From Paraburkholderia hayleyella (GTDB taxonomy: Bacteria > Pseudomonadota > Gammaproteobacteria > Burkholderiales > Burkholderiaceae), in contig NZ_QPES01000001.1 in NCBI RefSeq assembly GCF_009455685.1, positions 868,001 to 932,000 of the forward strand: DNA of 64,000 nucleotides, given 5' to 3'. Positions within the stretch are counted from its first letter, which is position 1; every line of letters starts with the position of its first letter. A program made the position numbers and the translations under genes. The notes under the pieces are model-generated. The model was not told the DNA's origin and made no database searches. It worked only from the letters and a program-made list of their open reading frames with translations. Shown piece by piece: positions 18,270-26,302 of this stretch.

Positions 18270-19417
18270 AACAGGCTTATATCGTGGACGCAGTCCGCAC
18301 GCCAACGGGGCGGCGCAATGGTGGCCTCGCGCATATGCACGCGGCGGACCTAGGCGGGTTCGTGCTTGACATGCTTGTCGGCCGCAATGCGATTCCCTCG
18401 AATGAATACGACGATGTGATCTTCGGTTGCGTCGATACGATTGGACCGCTTGCGGGCAATATTGCCCGCAGTTGCTGGCTCGCGGCGGGGCTGCCATTGC
18501 AGGTGCCGGGCGTTACCGTCGATCGTCAGTGTGGTTCGTCGCAACAGGCGGTGCATTTCGCCGCCCAGGCCGTGATGAGTGGCGTACAGCATGTGGTGGT
18601 TGCGGGTGGCGTGCAGACCATGACTCAAATCCCCATCTCGTCTGCGATGACGGTGGCCGTTCCACTTGGTTTTAGCGATCCGTTTTCTGGCAGCCAGGGT
18701 TGGCGGGCGCGTTTTGGCGATGCACCCGTGTCGCAGTTTGTCGCGGCACAGAATATTGCCGATCATTGGAATCTGTCGCGGGAAGCGATGGAAAGCTACG
18801 CACTGGAAAGCCATCGGCGCGCGGTGTCGGCCATCGAGGCTGGGCATTTTGCCCGCGAGATCGTTCCGCTCGAAGGCGTGAAGCACGATGAGACGCCGCG
18901 TCCCGATACGAGTCTCGCCAAAATGGCGGCACTCGACCCCCTGACGCCGGGCGGCACGCTGAGCGCCGCAGTGGCGAGTCAGACTGGCGATGCAGCTGCG
19001 GCGCTCCTGATTGTGTCGGAGGAGGCACTGAGGCGCTACGACCTGACACCTCGTGCACGCATTCATCACATGAGCGTACTCGGTGACGATCCGCTGTGGA
19101 TGCTCACCGCCCCCATTCCCGCGACGCGAGCGGCGCTTTTTCGCGCCGGGCTCGACATGGATCAGATTGATGTCGCCGAAGTGAATGAGGCATTTGCCTC
19201 CGTTGTGCTCGCGTGGTTTGCCGAGACCGGCTTCGCACCTGAAAAAACCAATCCGAACGGCGGGGCTATCGCCCTGGGTCATCCATTGGGCGCTACGGGA
19301 GCAAAGCTGATGACGTCGCTACTCCACGAGCTTGAACGAAGCGGTGGCCGATACGGTTTGCAGACGATGTGTGAGGGCGGGGGGCTCGCCAACGTAACCA
19401 TCATCGAACGCTTGTAA
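18266..19417 (+). CDS. fadA6: Thiolase, FadA6-like
   Basis: This is a thiolase of 383 residues with nucleophilic Cys89 (VDRQCGSSQQA), His339 (ALGHPLGATG) and Cys369 (QTMCEGGG), i.e. a complete catalytic triad. It starts with GTG overlapping the previous TGA. In the KstR2 regulon FadA6 performs the thiolytic step after IpdAB ring opening. Its placement between acyl-CoA dehydrogenase pairs and next to ipdF mirrors that regulon. Confidence 0.85.
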   Translation: MKQAYIVDAVRTPTGRRNGGLAHMHAADLGGFVLDMLVGRNAIPSNEYDDVIFGCVDTIGPLAGNIARSCWLAAGLPLQVPGVTVDRQCGSSQQAVHFAAQAVMSGVQHVVVAGGVQTMTQIPISSAMTVAVPLGFSDPFSGSQGWRARFGDAPVSQFVAAQNIADHWNLSREAMESYALESHRRAVSAIEAGHFAREIVPLEGVKHDETPRPDTSLAKMAALDPLTPGGTLSAAVASQTGDAAAALLIVSEEALRRYDLTPRARIHHMSVLGDDPLWMLTAPIPATRAALFRAGLDMDQIDVAEVNEAFASVVLAWFAETGFAPEKTNPNGGAIALGHPLGATGAKLMTSLLHELERSGGRYGLQTMCEGGGLANVTIIERL

Positions 19418-19443
19418 GCGACACGTTATCCACGAGGAAAATC

Positions 19444-20322
19444 ATGGGAATCTGCAACGGACGCGTGGTCATCGTGACAGGCGCGGGCGGTGGCTTGGGG
19501 CGTGAGTACGCTTTGGCATTTGCGCGTGATGGTGCGTCATTGCTGGTCAACGATATTCGCCGTGAAGCCGCCGAGGCCGTGTGCCACGAGATTGTGCAAA
19601 ACGGTGGCCGGGCCCTGGCGAACTCCGATGACATTACGCGCACTGACACGGCTCAGCATATCGTCGACGTAGCTCAAGAAGCTTTTGGCACGGTGCATGT
19701 ACTCGTCAACAACGCGGGCATTTGCCGGGACCGGATGTTTACCAGCATGACCGGCGATGACTGGGATGAGGTCATGCGCGTGCATTTGCGCGGGCACTTT
19801 TGCCTGTCGCAACAGCTCGCCCGCACCTGGCGCGATGCCGCGAAAGCGGGCCAGCCGGTTGATGCCCGCATCATCAATACAACCTCGGGCGCGGGCCTGC
19901 AAGGCTCGGTGGGGCAAGCGAATTACGGTGCTGCGAAAGCGGGTATTGCTGCACTGACGCTGATACAGGCGGCTGAGTTACACCGTTACGGTGTTTGTGC
20001 CAACGCGTTAGCGCCTGCTGCCCGAACCTCCATGACCGAAGGCGTGTTCGCCGACATGATGCGCAAGCCCGAGGACGGCACGTTCGATTACTTCGATCCT
20101 GCCAACGTCGCACCACTCGTTGTCTGGCTCGGCAGTGCGCAATCGGCACACGTGAATGGCCAGGTCTTCGAGGTTGCCGGCGGCATGATTGCGCTCGCCG
20201 AAGGATGGCGGACAGGCCCGCAAATCGACCGCGGCGCCCGCTGGGTGCCTGATGAGGTGGGGTCTGCGGTGGCGCAATTGCTGACGCAAAGGCGGCTGGC
20301 ACAGCCAGTCTATGGAGCGTGA
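19444..20322 (+). CDS. ipdF: SDR, IpdF-like (17beta-HSD4 type)
   Basis: The 292-residue SDR has VTGAGGGLGREYALAFA, NNAG and an active-site Tyr-x3-Lys in NYGAAKAG. It has a C-terminal extension of about 40 residues beyond the core. The N-terminal signature resembles the dehydrogenase part of HSD17B4/IpdF, which oxidises the 5-hydroxyl of a HIP-CoA derivative. CACGAGGAAAATC provides the ribosome site. Its stop lies inside the next gene (11-nt overlap). Confidence 0.77.
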   Translation: MGICNGRVVIVTGAGGGLGREYALAFARDGASLLVNDIRREAAEAVCHEIVQNGGRALANSDDITRTDTAQHIVDVAQEAFGTVHVLVNNAGICRDRMFTSMTGDDWDEVMRVHLRGHFCLSQQLARTWRDAAKAGQPVDARIINTTSGAGLQGSVGQANYGAAKAGIAALTLIQAAELHRYGVCANALAPAARTSMTEGVFADMMRKPEDGTFDYFDPANVAPLVVWLGSAQSAHVNGQVFEVAGGMIALAEGWRTGPQIDRGARWVPDEVGSAVAQLLTQRRLAQPVYGA

Positions 20323-21574
20323 TGTGAGAGAGGCCACCTTAACCCACGAGCAGGAGATGATTCGCAATGCCGCGGCTGATGTGCTGGCTGCACGCAGCGC
20401 GTCAGCCGATGTCCGGCGCGTACTGGATGGTTCGGCCGGGCAAGACGACGCGCTCTGGAAGACGCTTGCCTGCGAACTGGGATGGAGTGCGCTGGCAATC
20501 CCTGAGGCGATGGGCGGGATAGGTCTTGGCGTCGTGGAGCAAGTGCTGCTGATGGAGCAGCTTGGCCGCCGTCTTGCCTGCGTGCCTTATTTCTCGACGG
20601 GATGTCTGGCAGCGGCAGCGCTGGCTCAGTGTGACGAGCCGCTCGCTGCAACCTGGCTCGAACGGATCGCGCAAGCAGACGTTCGCGCGACGCTGGCATT
20701 GCCGCTCGATATGCCGTTCAGTACGCAGCCGCTCACTGTTTTCGCACACGAAACAGCACAGGGTTTTTCGCTCTCCGGCATCGTCGAGCAAGTGCTTGAC
20801 GGTGCATGCGCGGATCTATTGCTCGTTCCCGCCACGCTGGTACAGGATGGCCGGAGGACCGCCTTGTTTGCGCTTGAAGCTGCCAGCGTTGAGGGGCTGG
20901 GCGTGACCGTGCTTGAAACGCTTGACCGGACACGGCCTCTTGCACGGTTGACGTTTAACGGGGTAGCGGTAAGCGCTGACACATGGCTTGGCGGCAAGGA
21001 AGCGCTCAGGATACTTGAGCAAACTGCATGGCGAGGTGCGCTTGCCTTGGCTGCAGAGCAACTGGGAGGGGCTCAGCAATGTCTCGATCTGACGCTTGAC
21101 TACACCAGTCAGCGCGTGCAGTTCGGACGCACGATCGCCTCTTTTCAAGCTGTCAAGCACCGTTGTGCACAAATGCTGGTGCAGCTCGAAGCCGCGCGCT
21201 CGTCTGTCTTCGGTGCGGCGCGGGAGTGGGATGAGGTCGCAGGAATTCCAGGGTCGCCCGTTTCATTATGGTCTGAGGTCGCCGTCGCCAAGGCCGCGGC
21301 CAATGAGGCGTATGCGTTTTGCGCCCAGGAAGCGATCCAGTTGCATGGGGGCGTGGGTTTTACGTGGGAGTACGACCCACATCTTTATTTCAAGCGCGCA
21401 CAGGCATCCAGTGTGTGGTTCGGCTCCACGCCGCAGTTGCTGGACTGGCTCGCGCGTTATGCCCTTGACGGTATTGAACCCGCCTGGTGTTCTGCAACAC
21501 ACAACCCCGCGATGAAAAATATCAACGCTCCGGACGCGCGCTTATCGTTTGCTCGCAGAGGAGCGCCGCTTTGA
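20312..21574 (+). CDS. Acyl-CoA dehydrogenase, short-type subunit of pair 2
   Basis: This 420-residue protein has the same split-motif character as the gene at 17205. QRVQFGRTIASFQAVKHRCAQM and IQLHGGVGFTWEYDPHLYFKR are present, but the GFERG helix is replaced by TAWRGALALAAEQLGG. It is longer than pair 1's partner because of a 40-residue C-terminal tail after the DWLARYALDG segment. It is probably the structural partner of the following gene in an alpha2beta2 enzyme. ATG 20312 is used; GTG 20324 is an alternative. Confidence 0.8.
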   Translation: MERDVREATLTHEQEMIRNAAADVLAARSASADVRRVLDGSAGQDDALWKTLACELGWSALAIPEAMGGIGLGVVEQVLLMEQLGRRLACVPYFSTGCLAAAALAQCDEPLAATWLERIAQADVRATLALPLDMPFSTQPLTVFAHETAQGFSLSGIVEQVLDGACADLLLVPATLVQDGRRTALFALEAASVEGLGVTVLETLDRTRPLARLTFNGVAVSADTWLGGKEALRILEQTAWRGALALAAEQLGGAQQCLDLTLDYTSQRVQFGRTIASFQAVKHRCAQMLVQLEAARSSVFGAAREWDEVAGIPGSPVSLWSEVAVAKAAANEAYAFCAQEAIQLHGGVGFTWEYDPHLYFKRAQASSVWFGSTPQLLDWLARYALDGIEPAWCSATHNPAMKNINAPDARLSFARRGAPL

Positions 21575-22758
21575 ACAACGAAAAGCAAGAGGCGCTGCGC
21601 GCGGAAGTAGCAGGCTGGGTGAAGGCTCATCTGACAGGCGAATTCGCTTGTCTGAAACATCGCGGCTGGCCTGGTGACGAGGACGCGTGGCCAGCCTTGC
21701 GTAAAGCCTGGGAGCAAGTGCTCGCGCAGGCGGGCTGGAGCGGAATGGGCTGGCCCCGCGAAATGGGTGGCCGAGGGTTTTCTGTGACCGGGCAGATGAT
21801 TTTTCATGAGGAGTATGCCCGCGCGGGGGGGCCTGGGCGCATGGGCCACATTGGTGAAGGCCTTCTCGGCCCGACATTGATCGCATGCGGTACCGAAGAT
21901 CAACGCCAGCGTTTTTTGCCGGGGATTCTCGCCGGTACGCAGTTCTGGTGTCAGGGATATTCCGAACCGGGAGCGGGGTCTGATCTCGCCAGTGTGCGCA
22001 CGCGGGCCACGCGGGCTGATGACGGTTCATGGCGCGTGGATGGCCAGAAAGTCTGGACGTCACTCGCCCACGAATCCGACTGGATCTTCGTGCTAGCCCG
22101 CAGCGACCCGGATTCCCACGGCAGGGACGGCTTATCGTTTCTGCTCATGCCGCTTGAGCAGCCGGGTGTGGAGATTCGCCCCATTCGCCAGTTGAGCGGG
22201 GGCGCCGAGTTTAACGAAGTGTTCTTTAACGGCGCGCGCGTTAAAGCGTGCGATCTCGTCGGCGCGCCGGGCGATGGCTGGCGGGTTGCCATGACGCTGC
22301 TCGGTTTCGAGCGCGGGCTTTCGACGCTGGGACAGCAGATGCAGTTTGTGCGTGAACTTGAATGGATCATCGACGTTGCACGGGAGACGGGTGCCGTGCG
22401 CGATCCTGTGCTGCGCCAGCGCATCGGACGAGCGTGGAGCGGTTTGCGTGTGATGCGGCACAACGCGCTACGCATGTTGTCCGGTGGCGGCGAAGCCGGT
22501 GCGCCCCCTCGTCGGGAGGCCCTGATTTATAAGTATTACTGGTCGAACTGGCATCGTGATCTGGGCCAACTGGCTGCGGACGTATTAGGTCCGCAGGCCA
22601 ATGTGATCGACCCTGACGATGTCAGGCGAAGCCATTTGCAGCGTGTCTTCCTTTTCTCCCGTGCCGACACCATTTACGCGGGTACCAACGAGATCCAGCT
22701 CAACATCATTGCCGAGCGTGGGCTCGGCATGCCTAAGGAAGCCCGAGGTATGTCATGA
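21571..22758 (+). CDS. Acyl-CoA dehydrogenase, long subunit of pair 2
   Basis: The 395-residue enzyme has GYSEPGAGSDLASVRTRA, LLGFERGLSTLG with the candidate catalytic Glu, and TIYAGTNEIQLNIIAERGLG at the C-terminus. It is homologous in layout to the gene at 15998. I place the start at TTG 21571, which overlaps the previous stop and has GAGGAG 7 nt upstream. The in-frame ATG at 21487 would overlap the previous gene by 88 nt and adds an unrelated sequence. It probably serves another dehydrogenation of the HIP side arm or opened ring. Confidence 0.8.
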   Translation: MNNEKQEALRAEVAGWVKAHLTGEFACLKHRGWPGDEDAWPALRKAWEQVLAQAGWSGMGWPREMGGRGFSVTGQMIFHEEYARAGGPGRMGHIGEGLLGPTLIACGTEDQRQRFLPGILAGTQFWCQGYSEPGAGSDLASVRTRATRADDGSWRVDGQKVWTSLAHESDWIFVLARSDPDSHGRDGLSFLLMPLEQPGVEIRPIRQLSGGAEFNEVFFNGARVKACDLVGAPGDGWRVAMTLLGFERGLSTLGQQMQFVRELEWIIDVARETGAVRDPVLRQRIGRAWSGLRVMRHNALRMLSGGGEAGAPPRREALIYKYYWSNWHRDLGQLAADVLGPQANVIDPDDVRRSHLQRVFLFSRADTIYAGTNEIQLNIIAERGLGMPKEARGMS

Positions 22759-23555
22759 CCGAGTCATTCCCTGCAACGGCGCCCCGCTATGTGCCGGGTC
22801 ACCAGTTGCTCGCCGGTAAATCCGTGCTGATTACTGCCGCCGCTGGTGCGGGCATAGGCTTTGCCGCGGCGCGCCGGTGCGCCGAAGAGGGTTGCCGCGC
22901 GCTATATCTCTCCGACATTCACGCAAAGCGGCTTGACCAGGCTGTCCAGACCTTGCGTCACGAGACGGGACTCGAACACGTCTACGGCCGGTTGTGCAAC
23001 GTTGCGCTGGAACACGACGTGCGTGCGCTAGTTGCCGACGCCGAAGCGTGCCTGGAGGGTATCGACGTTTTGATCAACAACGCAGGGCTTGGCGGTTCAA
23101 AGCGCATCGTCGAAATGGACGATGCCGAATGGTCGCGCGTGATCGATATTAGCTTGACCGGCACCTTCCGCATGACGCGCGCAATCTTGCCTGGCATGCA
23201 GGCCAGGGGGCGTGGAGCGATCGTCAATAACGCCTCGGTGCTGGGCTGGCGGGCGCAGGCAGAGCAGGCGCATTACGCGGCGGCCAAAGCCGGTGTGATG
23301 GCTTTCACCCGGTGTGCGGCGCTCGAGGCCGCACCCTACGGGGTTCGCATCAACGCTGTCGCGCCGAGTATTGCGTTGCACGATTTTCTTAAGAAGTCGG
23401 CTTCGGCTGACCTGTTGAATCAACTTGCGTCGCGTGAGGCGTTCGGGCGCGCAGCGGAGGTCTGGGAGGTGGCAAACGTGATGGTGTTTCTTGCTAGCGA
23501 TTACGCGTCGTACATGACAGGCGAAGTCCTGTCCGTCAGCAGTCAGAAAGCCTGA
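22755..23555 (+). CDS. SDR family oxidoreductase
   Basis: The 266-residue classical SDR has an AAAGAGIG cofactor loop (Ala replaces the usual Gly), NNAG, a catalytic Ser in NNASVLGW and Tyr-x3-Lys in HYAAAKAG. It overlaps the previous stop by 4 nt and the next start by one base. It is part of the HIP section and may act on a hydroxyacyl-CoA, much as Rv3548c does in the actinobacterial regulon, but the sequence gives no substrate. Confidence 0.8.
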   Translation: MTESFPATAPRYVPGHQLLAGKSVLITAAAGAGIGFAAARRCAEEGCRALYLSDIHAKRLDQAVQTLRHETGLEHVYGRLCNVALEHDVRALVADAEACLEGIDVLINNAGLGGSKRIVEMDDAEWSRVIDISLTGTFRMTRAILPGMQARGRGAIVNNASVLGWRAQAEQAHYAAAKAGVMAFTRCAALEAAPYGVRINAVAPSIALHDFLKKSASADLLNQLASREAFGRAAEVWEVANVMVFLASDYASYMTGEVLSVSSQKA

Positions 23556-24058
23556 TGGCCGCGACACAGGAACAGGCCGTTGCCATGCCGGAAGGCACGG
23601 AAGGCCCGCGAGTCTTCTCTCATCCGCGCGAGTTGATCGCCGCAGCGGGTGTCCCGCTGGGTGTCAGCGACTGGCTTGAGATCGACCAGTCACGGATTCA
23701 GCGTTTTGCCGATGCGACGGGCGATCACCAATGGATACACGTTGATCCGGAGCAAGCGCGTCATGGGCCCTTCGGTGCGTGCATCGCGCATGGCTATCTG
23801 ACGCTATCGCTGGTGAACGGGTTCTTGCCACAGATCGTGCAGATCACAGGCATGCGCCACGGAGTGAACTATGGCTGCGACCGGGTTCGCTTTCCGGCGC
23901 CGGTGCGCGTGGGTGCGCGGGTGCGCGGCGTGGGTGAGTTACGGCGGGCGGAATTGCTCGACAGTAGTGTCCAGGCATGGATACGGGTGACGGTCCAGAT
24001 TGAGGGGAGCAGCAAGCCCGCTTGTGTGGCCGACACGATCAGCCGCTATTACTTGTAG
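23555..24058 (+). CDS. MaoC-type (R)-enoyl-CoA hydratase
   Basis: This 167-residue single hot-dog protein carries the hydratase-2 motif: Asp57 and His62 in FADATGDHQWIH, followed by GPFGACIAHGYLTLSL. It should hydrate an enoyl-CoA produced by one of the dehydrogenase pairs, with the thiolase next door completing the beta-oxidation turn. The start ATG shares its A with the previous TGA. Confidence 0.85.
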   Translation: MAATQEQAVAMPEGTEGPRVFSHPRELIAAAGVPLGVSDWLEIDQSRIQRFADATGDHQWIHVDPEQARHGPFGACIAHGYLTLSLVNGFLPQIVQITGMRHGVNYGCDRVRFPAPVRVGARVRGVGELRRAELLDSSVQAWIRVTVQIEGSSKPACVADTISRYYL

Positions 24059-24075
24059 CTTTTGAGAGCCGGAAT

Positions 24076-25281
24076 ATGAATGAGGCCGTGATTGTTTCCG
24101 TTGCACGCACGCCGATCGGCAAAGCGTACCGTGGTTTTTTCAATGACACGGAGGCACCGCTGCTGGGTGGCCATGTTGTGCGTGAAGCCGTGCGCCGTGC
24201 GGCAGTTGCACCCGAAGACGTCGACGACGTTTTGATGGGCTGTGCCGCGCAGCAGGGCACTCAGGGCTATAACATCGGGCGGCTTTCAGCCGCCGCGGCG
24301 GGTTTACCGGCTTCGGTGCCAGGCATGGCGCTGGACCGGATGTGTGCGTCGGGTCTGATGACAATTGCAAGCGCGGCTCGCAGCGTGATGTCTGGCGATG
24401 AACGCATCGTCGTTGCGGGTGGCGTCGAATCGGTCACGCTGACCCAGAACAGGCACAAGAATGTTTACCGGGCGCGTTCCGAAGCGGTTCTCGCCTGGCA
24501 GCCTGCGGCTTACATGACGATGATCGAGACGGCCGAGATCGTGTCGCGCCGTTACGGCATCCCCCGGAGCGAGCAGGATGCCTATGCGTTGCAGAGTCAG
24601 CAGCGCACTGCAGCGGCGCAAATGGCGGGGCGCTTCGATGCAGAAATCGTGCCGCTCGAGGTTCGTCGCGCTTTGTTCGACAAGGAAGGCAACCTGACCG
24701 GCGATGAAGGCGTGCTCGCCGCCCGCGACGAATGCGGGCGTGAAGACACCACGGCGGCGAGTCTTTCCAGTCTCAAACCGGTCTGGAGTGGCGGGCAGGA
24801 AATTGCGCAAGGAGCGTTCATCACGGCGGGCAATGCTTCGCAGTTATCCGATGGCGCGGCTGCCGTGGTGGTGATGTCGCGCGCGGAAGCGCGGCGGCGC
24901 GCTTTGCAGCCACTGGGCACATTTCGTGGCCTGGCCGTGGCCGGTTGCGGTGCAGACGAGATGGGCATCGGCCCTGTGCTGGCCGTACCCAGGCTGCTAT
25001 GGCGCCATGGCCTCACTGTGCGGGATGTTGGCCTGTGGGAGCTCAATGAGGCCTTCGCTTGCCAGGTGCTGTATTGCCGCGATCAGCTTGGGATCCCTGA
25101 TGATCGCCTGAATGTCAATGGCGGAGCCATTGCGCTTGGCCATCCTTTCGGTATGTCCGGGACACGAATGACCATGCATGCGCTGCTCGAAGGTGCACGT
25201 CGTGGCGTACGGCATGTGGTGATTACGATGTGTATCGGGGGGGGCATGGGCGCTGCCGCTCTCTTCGAGATCGCGGCGTAG
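24076..25281 (+). CDS. Acetyl-CoA acetyltransferase (thiolase)
   Basis: The 401-residue thiolase shows Cys90 (LDRMCASG), His356 (ALGHPFGMSG) and Cys386 (ITMCIGGG). I start at ATG 24076 because the family begins MNEAVIVSVARTPIG; a longer frame from 24022 overlaps the maoC gene. It is the second thiolase of the run and belongs to the FadA/FadI-like degradative branch rather than the biosynthetic one. It would release acetyl- or propionyl-CoA from the opened C/D ring. Confidence 0.84.
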   Translation: MNEAVIVSVARTPIGKAYRGFFNDTEAPLLGGHVVREAVRRAAVAPEDVDDVLMGCAAQQGTQGYNIGRLSAAAAGLPASVPGMALDRMCASGLMTIASAARSVMSGDERIVVAGGVESVTLTQNRHKNVYRARSEAVLAWQPAAYMTMIETAEIVSRRYGIPRSEQDAYALQSQQRTAAAQMAGRFDAEIVPLEVRRALFDKEGNLTGDEGVLAARDECGREDTTAASLSSLKPVWSGGQEIAQGAFITAGNASQLSDGAAAVVVMSRAEARRRALQPLGTFRGLAVAGCGADEMGIGPVLAVPRLLWRHGLTVRDVGLWELNEAFACQVLYCRDQLGIPDDRLNVNGGAIALGHPFGMSGTRMTMHALLEGARRGVRHVVITMCIGGGMGAAALFEIAA

Positions 25282-25305
25282 ACCGCGCATGGTGGAGACA
25301 AGAAC

Positions 25306-26265
25306 GTGAAAGGGACGCTTCCTGGCCTGGCTCTGTCGGCGCTGGTATTCGGTGCTGCATTGATCGCATTCGCGCCACGGCCCTTGCCGGCTTTCGAGGC
25401 GAGCGCATTGCACGCGGACCGCCTGCAGATCAACGGGCTGGCGCGAGCCGGTTCGCGCATCGTTGCGGTTGGTGAGCACGGTGTGATCTTGTTAAGCGAC
25501 GACGGTGCGAGGACATGGCGACCGGCTGACGTGACGCCTGAGCAACCCTCCACGTTGACCCAGGTGTTTTTCACCACCCCGAAGCTTGGCATCGCGGTGG
25601 GCCATGATGGGTGGATCGTGCAGACCCGTGACGGTGGCTTGCATTGGCATGAGGTGCATCGGGATCACATGCATTCCGATCCCTTGCTATCCGTCTGGGG
25701 TGACCCGGATGGCCGGGTTTTTGCCACCGGAAGTTTTGGGCAGTTGTGGGCTTCCAGCGACTCAGGCGAGACTTGGCATGCCGTCAGGAACCCAGGGAGC
25801 GATCGCCATCTGAATGCAATCGTTGGAGACGGCAAGGGCAATCTGCTGATCGCCGGCGAGAGCGGCACGCTGTTGCGCTCGACCGATCACGGCACGACCT
25901 GGGAAAAGTGTGTGTCGCCGTACAGTGGCTCGCTGTTCGGGGCGTTGATGCTGGCGAACGGTGACTGGCTTGCCTACGGCATGCGCGGCAACGTAGTGCG
26001 AAGCAGCGATCACGGTGAAACCTGGCGCGCGGTGGACAGTCATGTTCCGGTGTCTTTCTTCGGCGCGGTACAGCTTGGCAATGGCGAACTTGTGATGGTC
26101 GGGCAGGGCGGCGCAATCGTGACGTCGGACGATAGCGGACGGACGTTTGTGGTGCGCAAGCTCGGTGGCGTGCAAAGCCTTGCAGCTGTTCTGGACATGG
26201 GGCACGGTGAATGGCTGCTCGGTGGCGAGGAGGGGGCGGTGAAGCAGGCCGCACCTGCTGCGTGA
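25306..26265 (+). CDS. YCF48-family beta-propeller protein, exported
   Basis: This 319-residue protein has an N-terminal hydrophobic export signal (about residues 5-30) followed by repeated GxxGxxxxSxDxGxTW units, as in GEHGVILLSDDGARTW and RGNVVRSSDHGETW. These mark a BNR/YCF48 propeller of the photosystem II assembly (Hcf136) superfamily. In non-photosynthetic proteobacteria such proteins sit beside MMPL/RND transporters, as here (next gene 37 nt away). A periplasmic accessory role in hydrophobic-substrate handling is an inference. The start codon is GTG. Confidence 0.82.
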   Translation: MKGTLPGLALSALVFGAALIAFAPRPLPAFEASALHADRLQINGLARAGSRIVAVGEHGVILLSDDGARTWRPADVTPEQPSTLTQVFFTTPKLGIAVGHDGWIVQTRDGGLHWHEVHRDHMHSDPLLSVWGDPDGRVFATGSFGQLWASSDSGETWHAVRNPGSDRHLNAIVGDGKGNLLIAGESGTLLRSTDHGTTWEKCVSPYSGSLFGALMLANGDWLAYGMRGNVVRSSDHGETWRAVDSHVPVSFFGAVQLGNGELVMVGQGGAIVTSDDSGRTFVVRKLGGVQSLAAVLDMGHGEWLLGGEEGAVKQAAPAA

Positions 26266-26302
26266 CGCATGCCGGGTCGCCCCATACTGTTGCGAGACGC
26301 AC

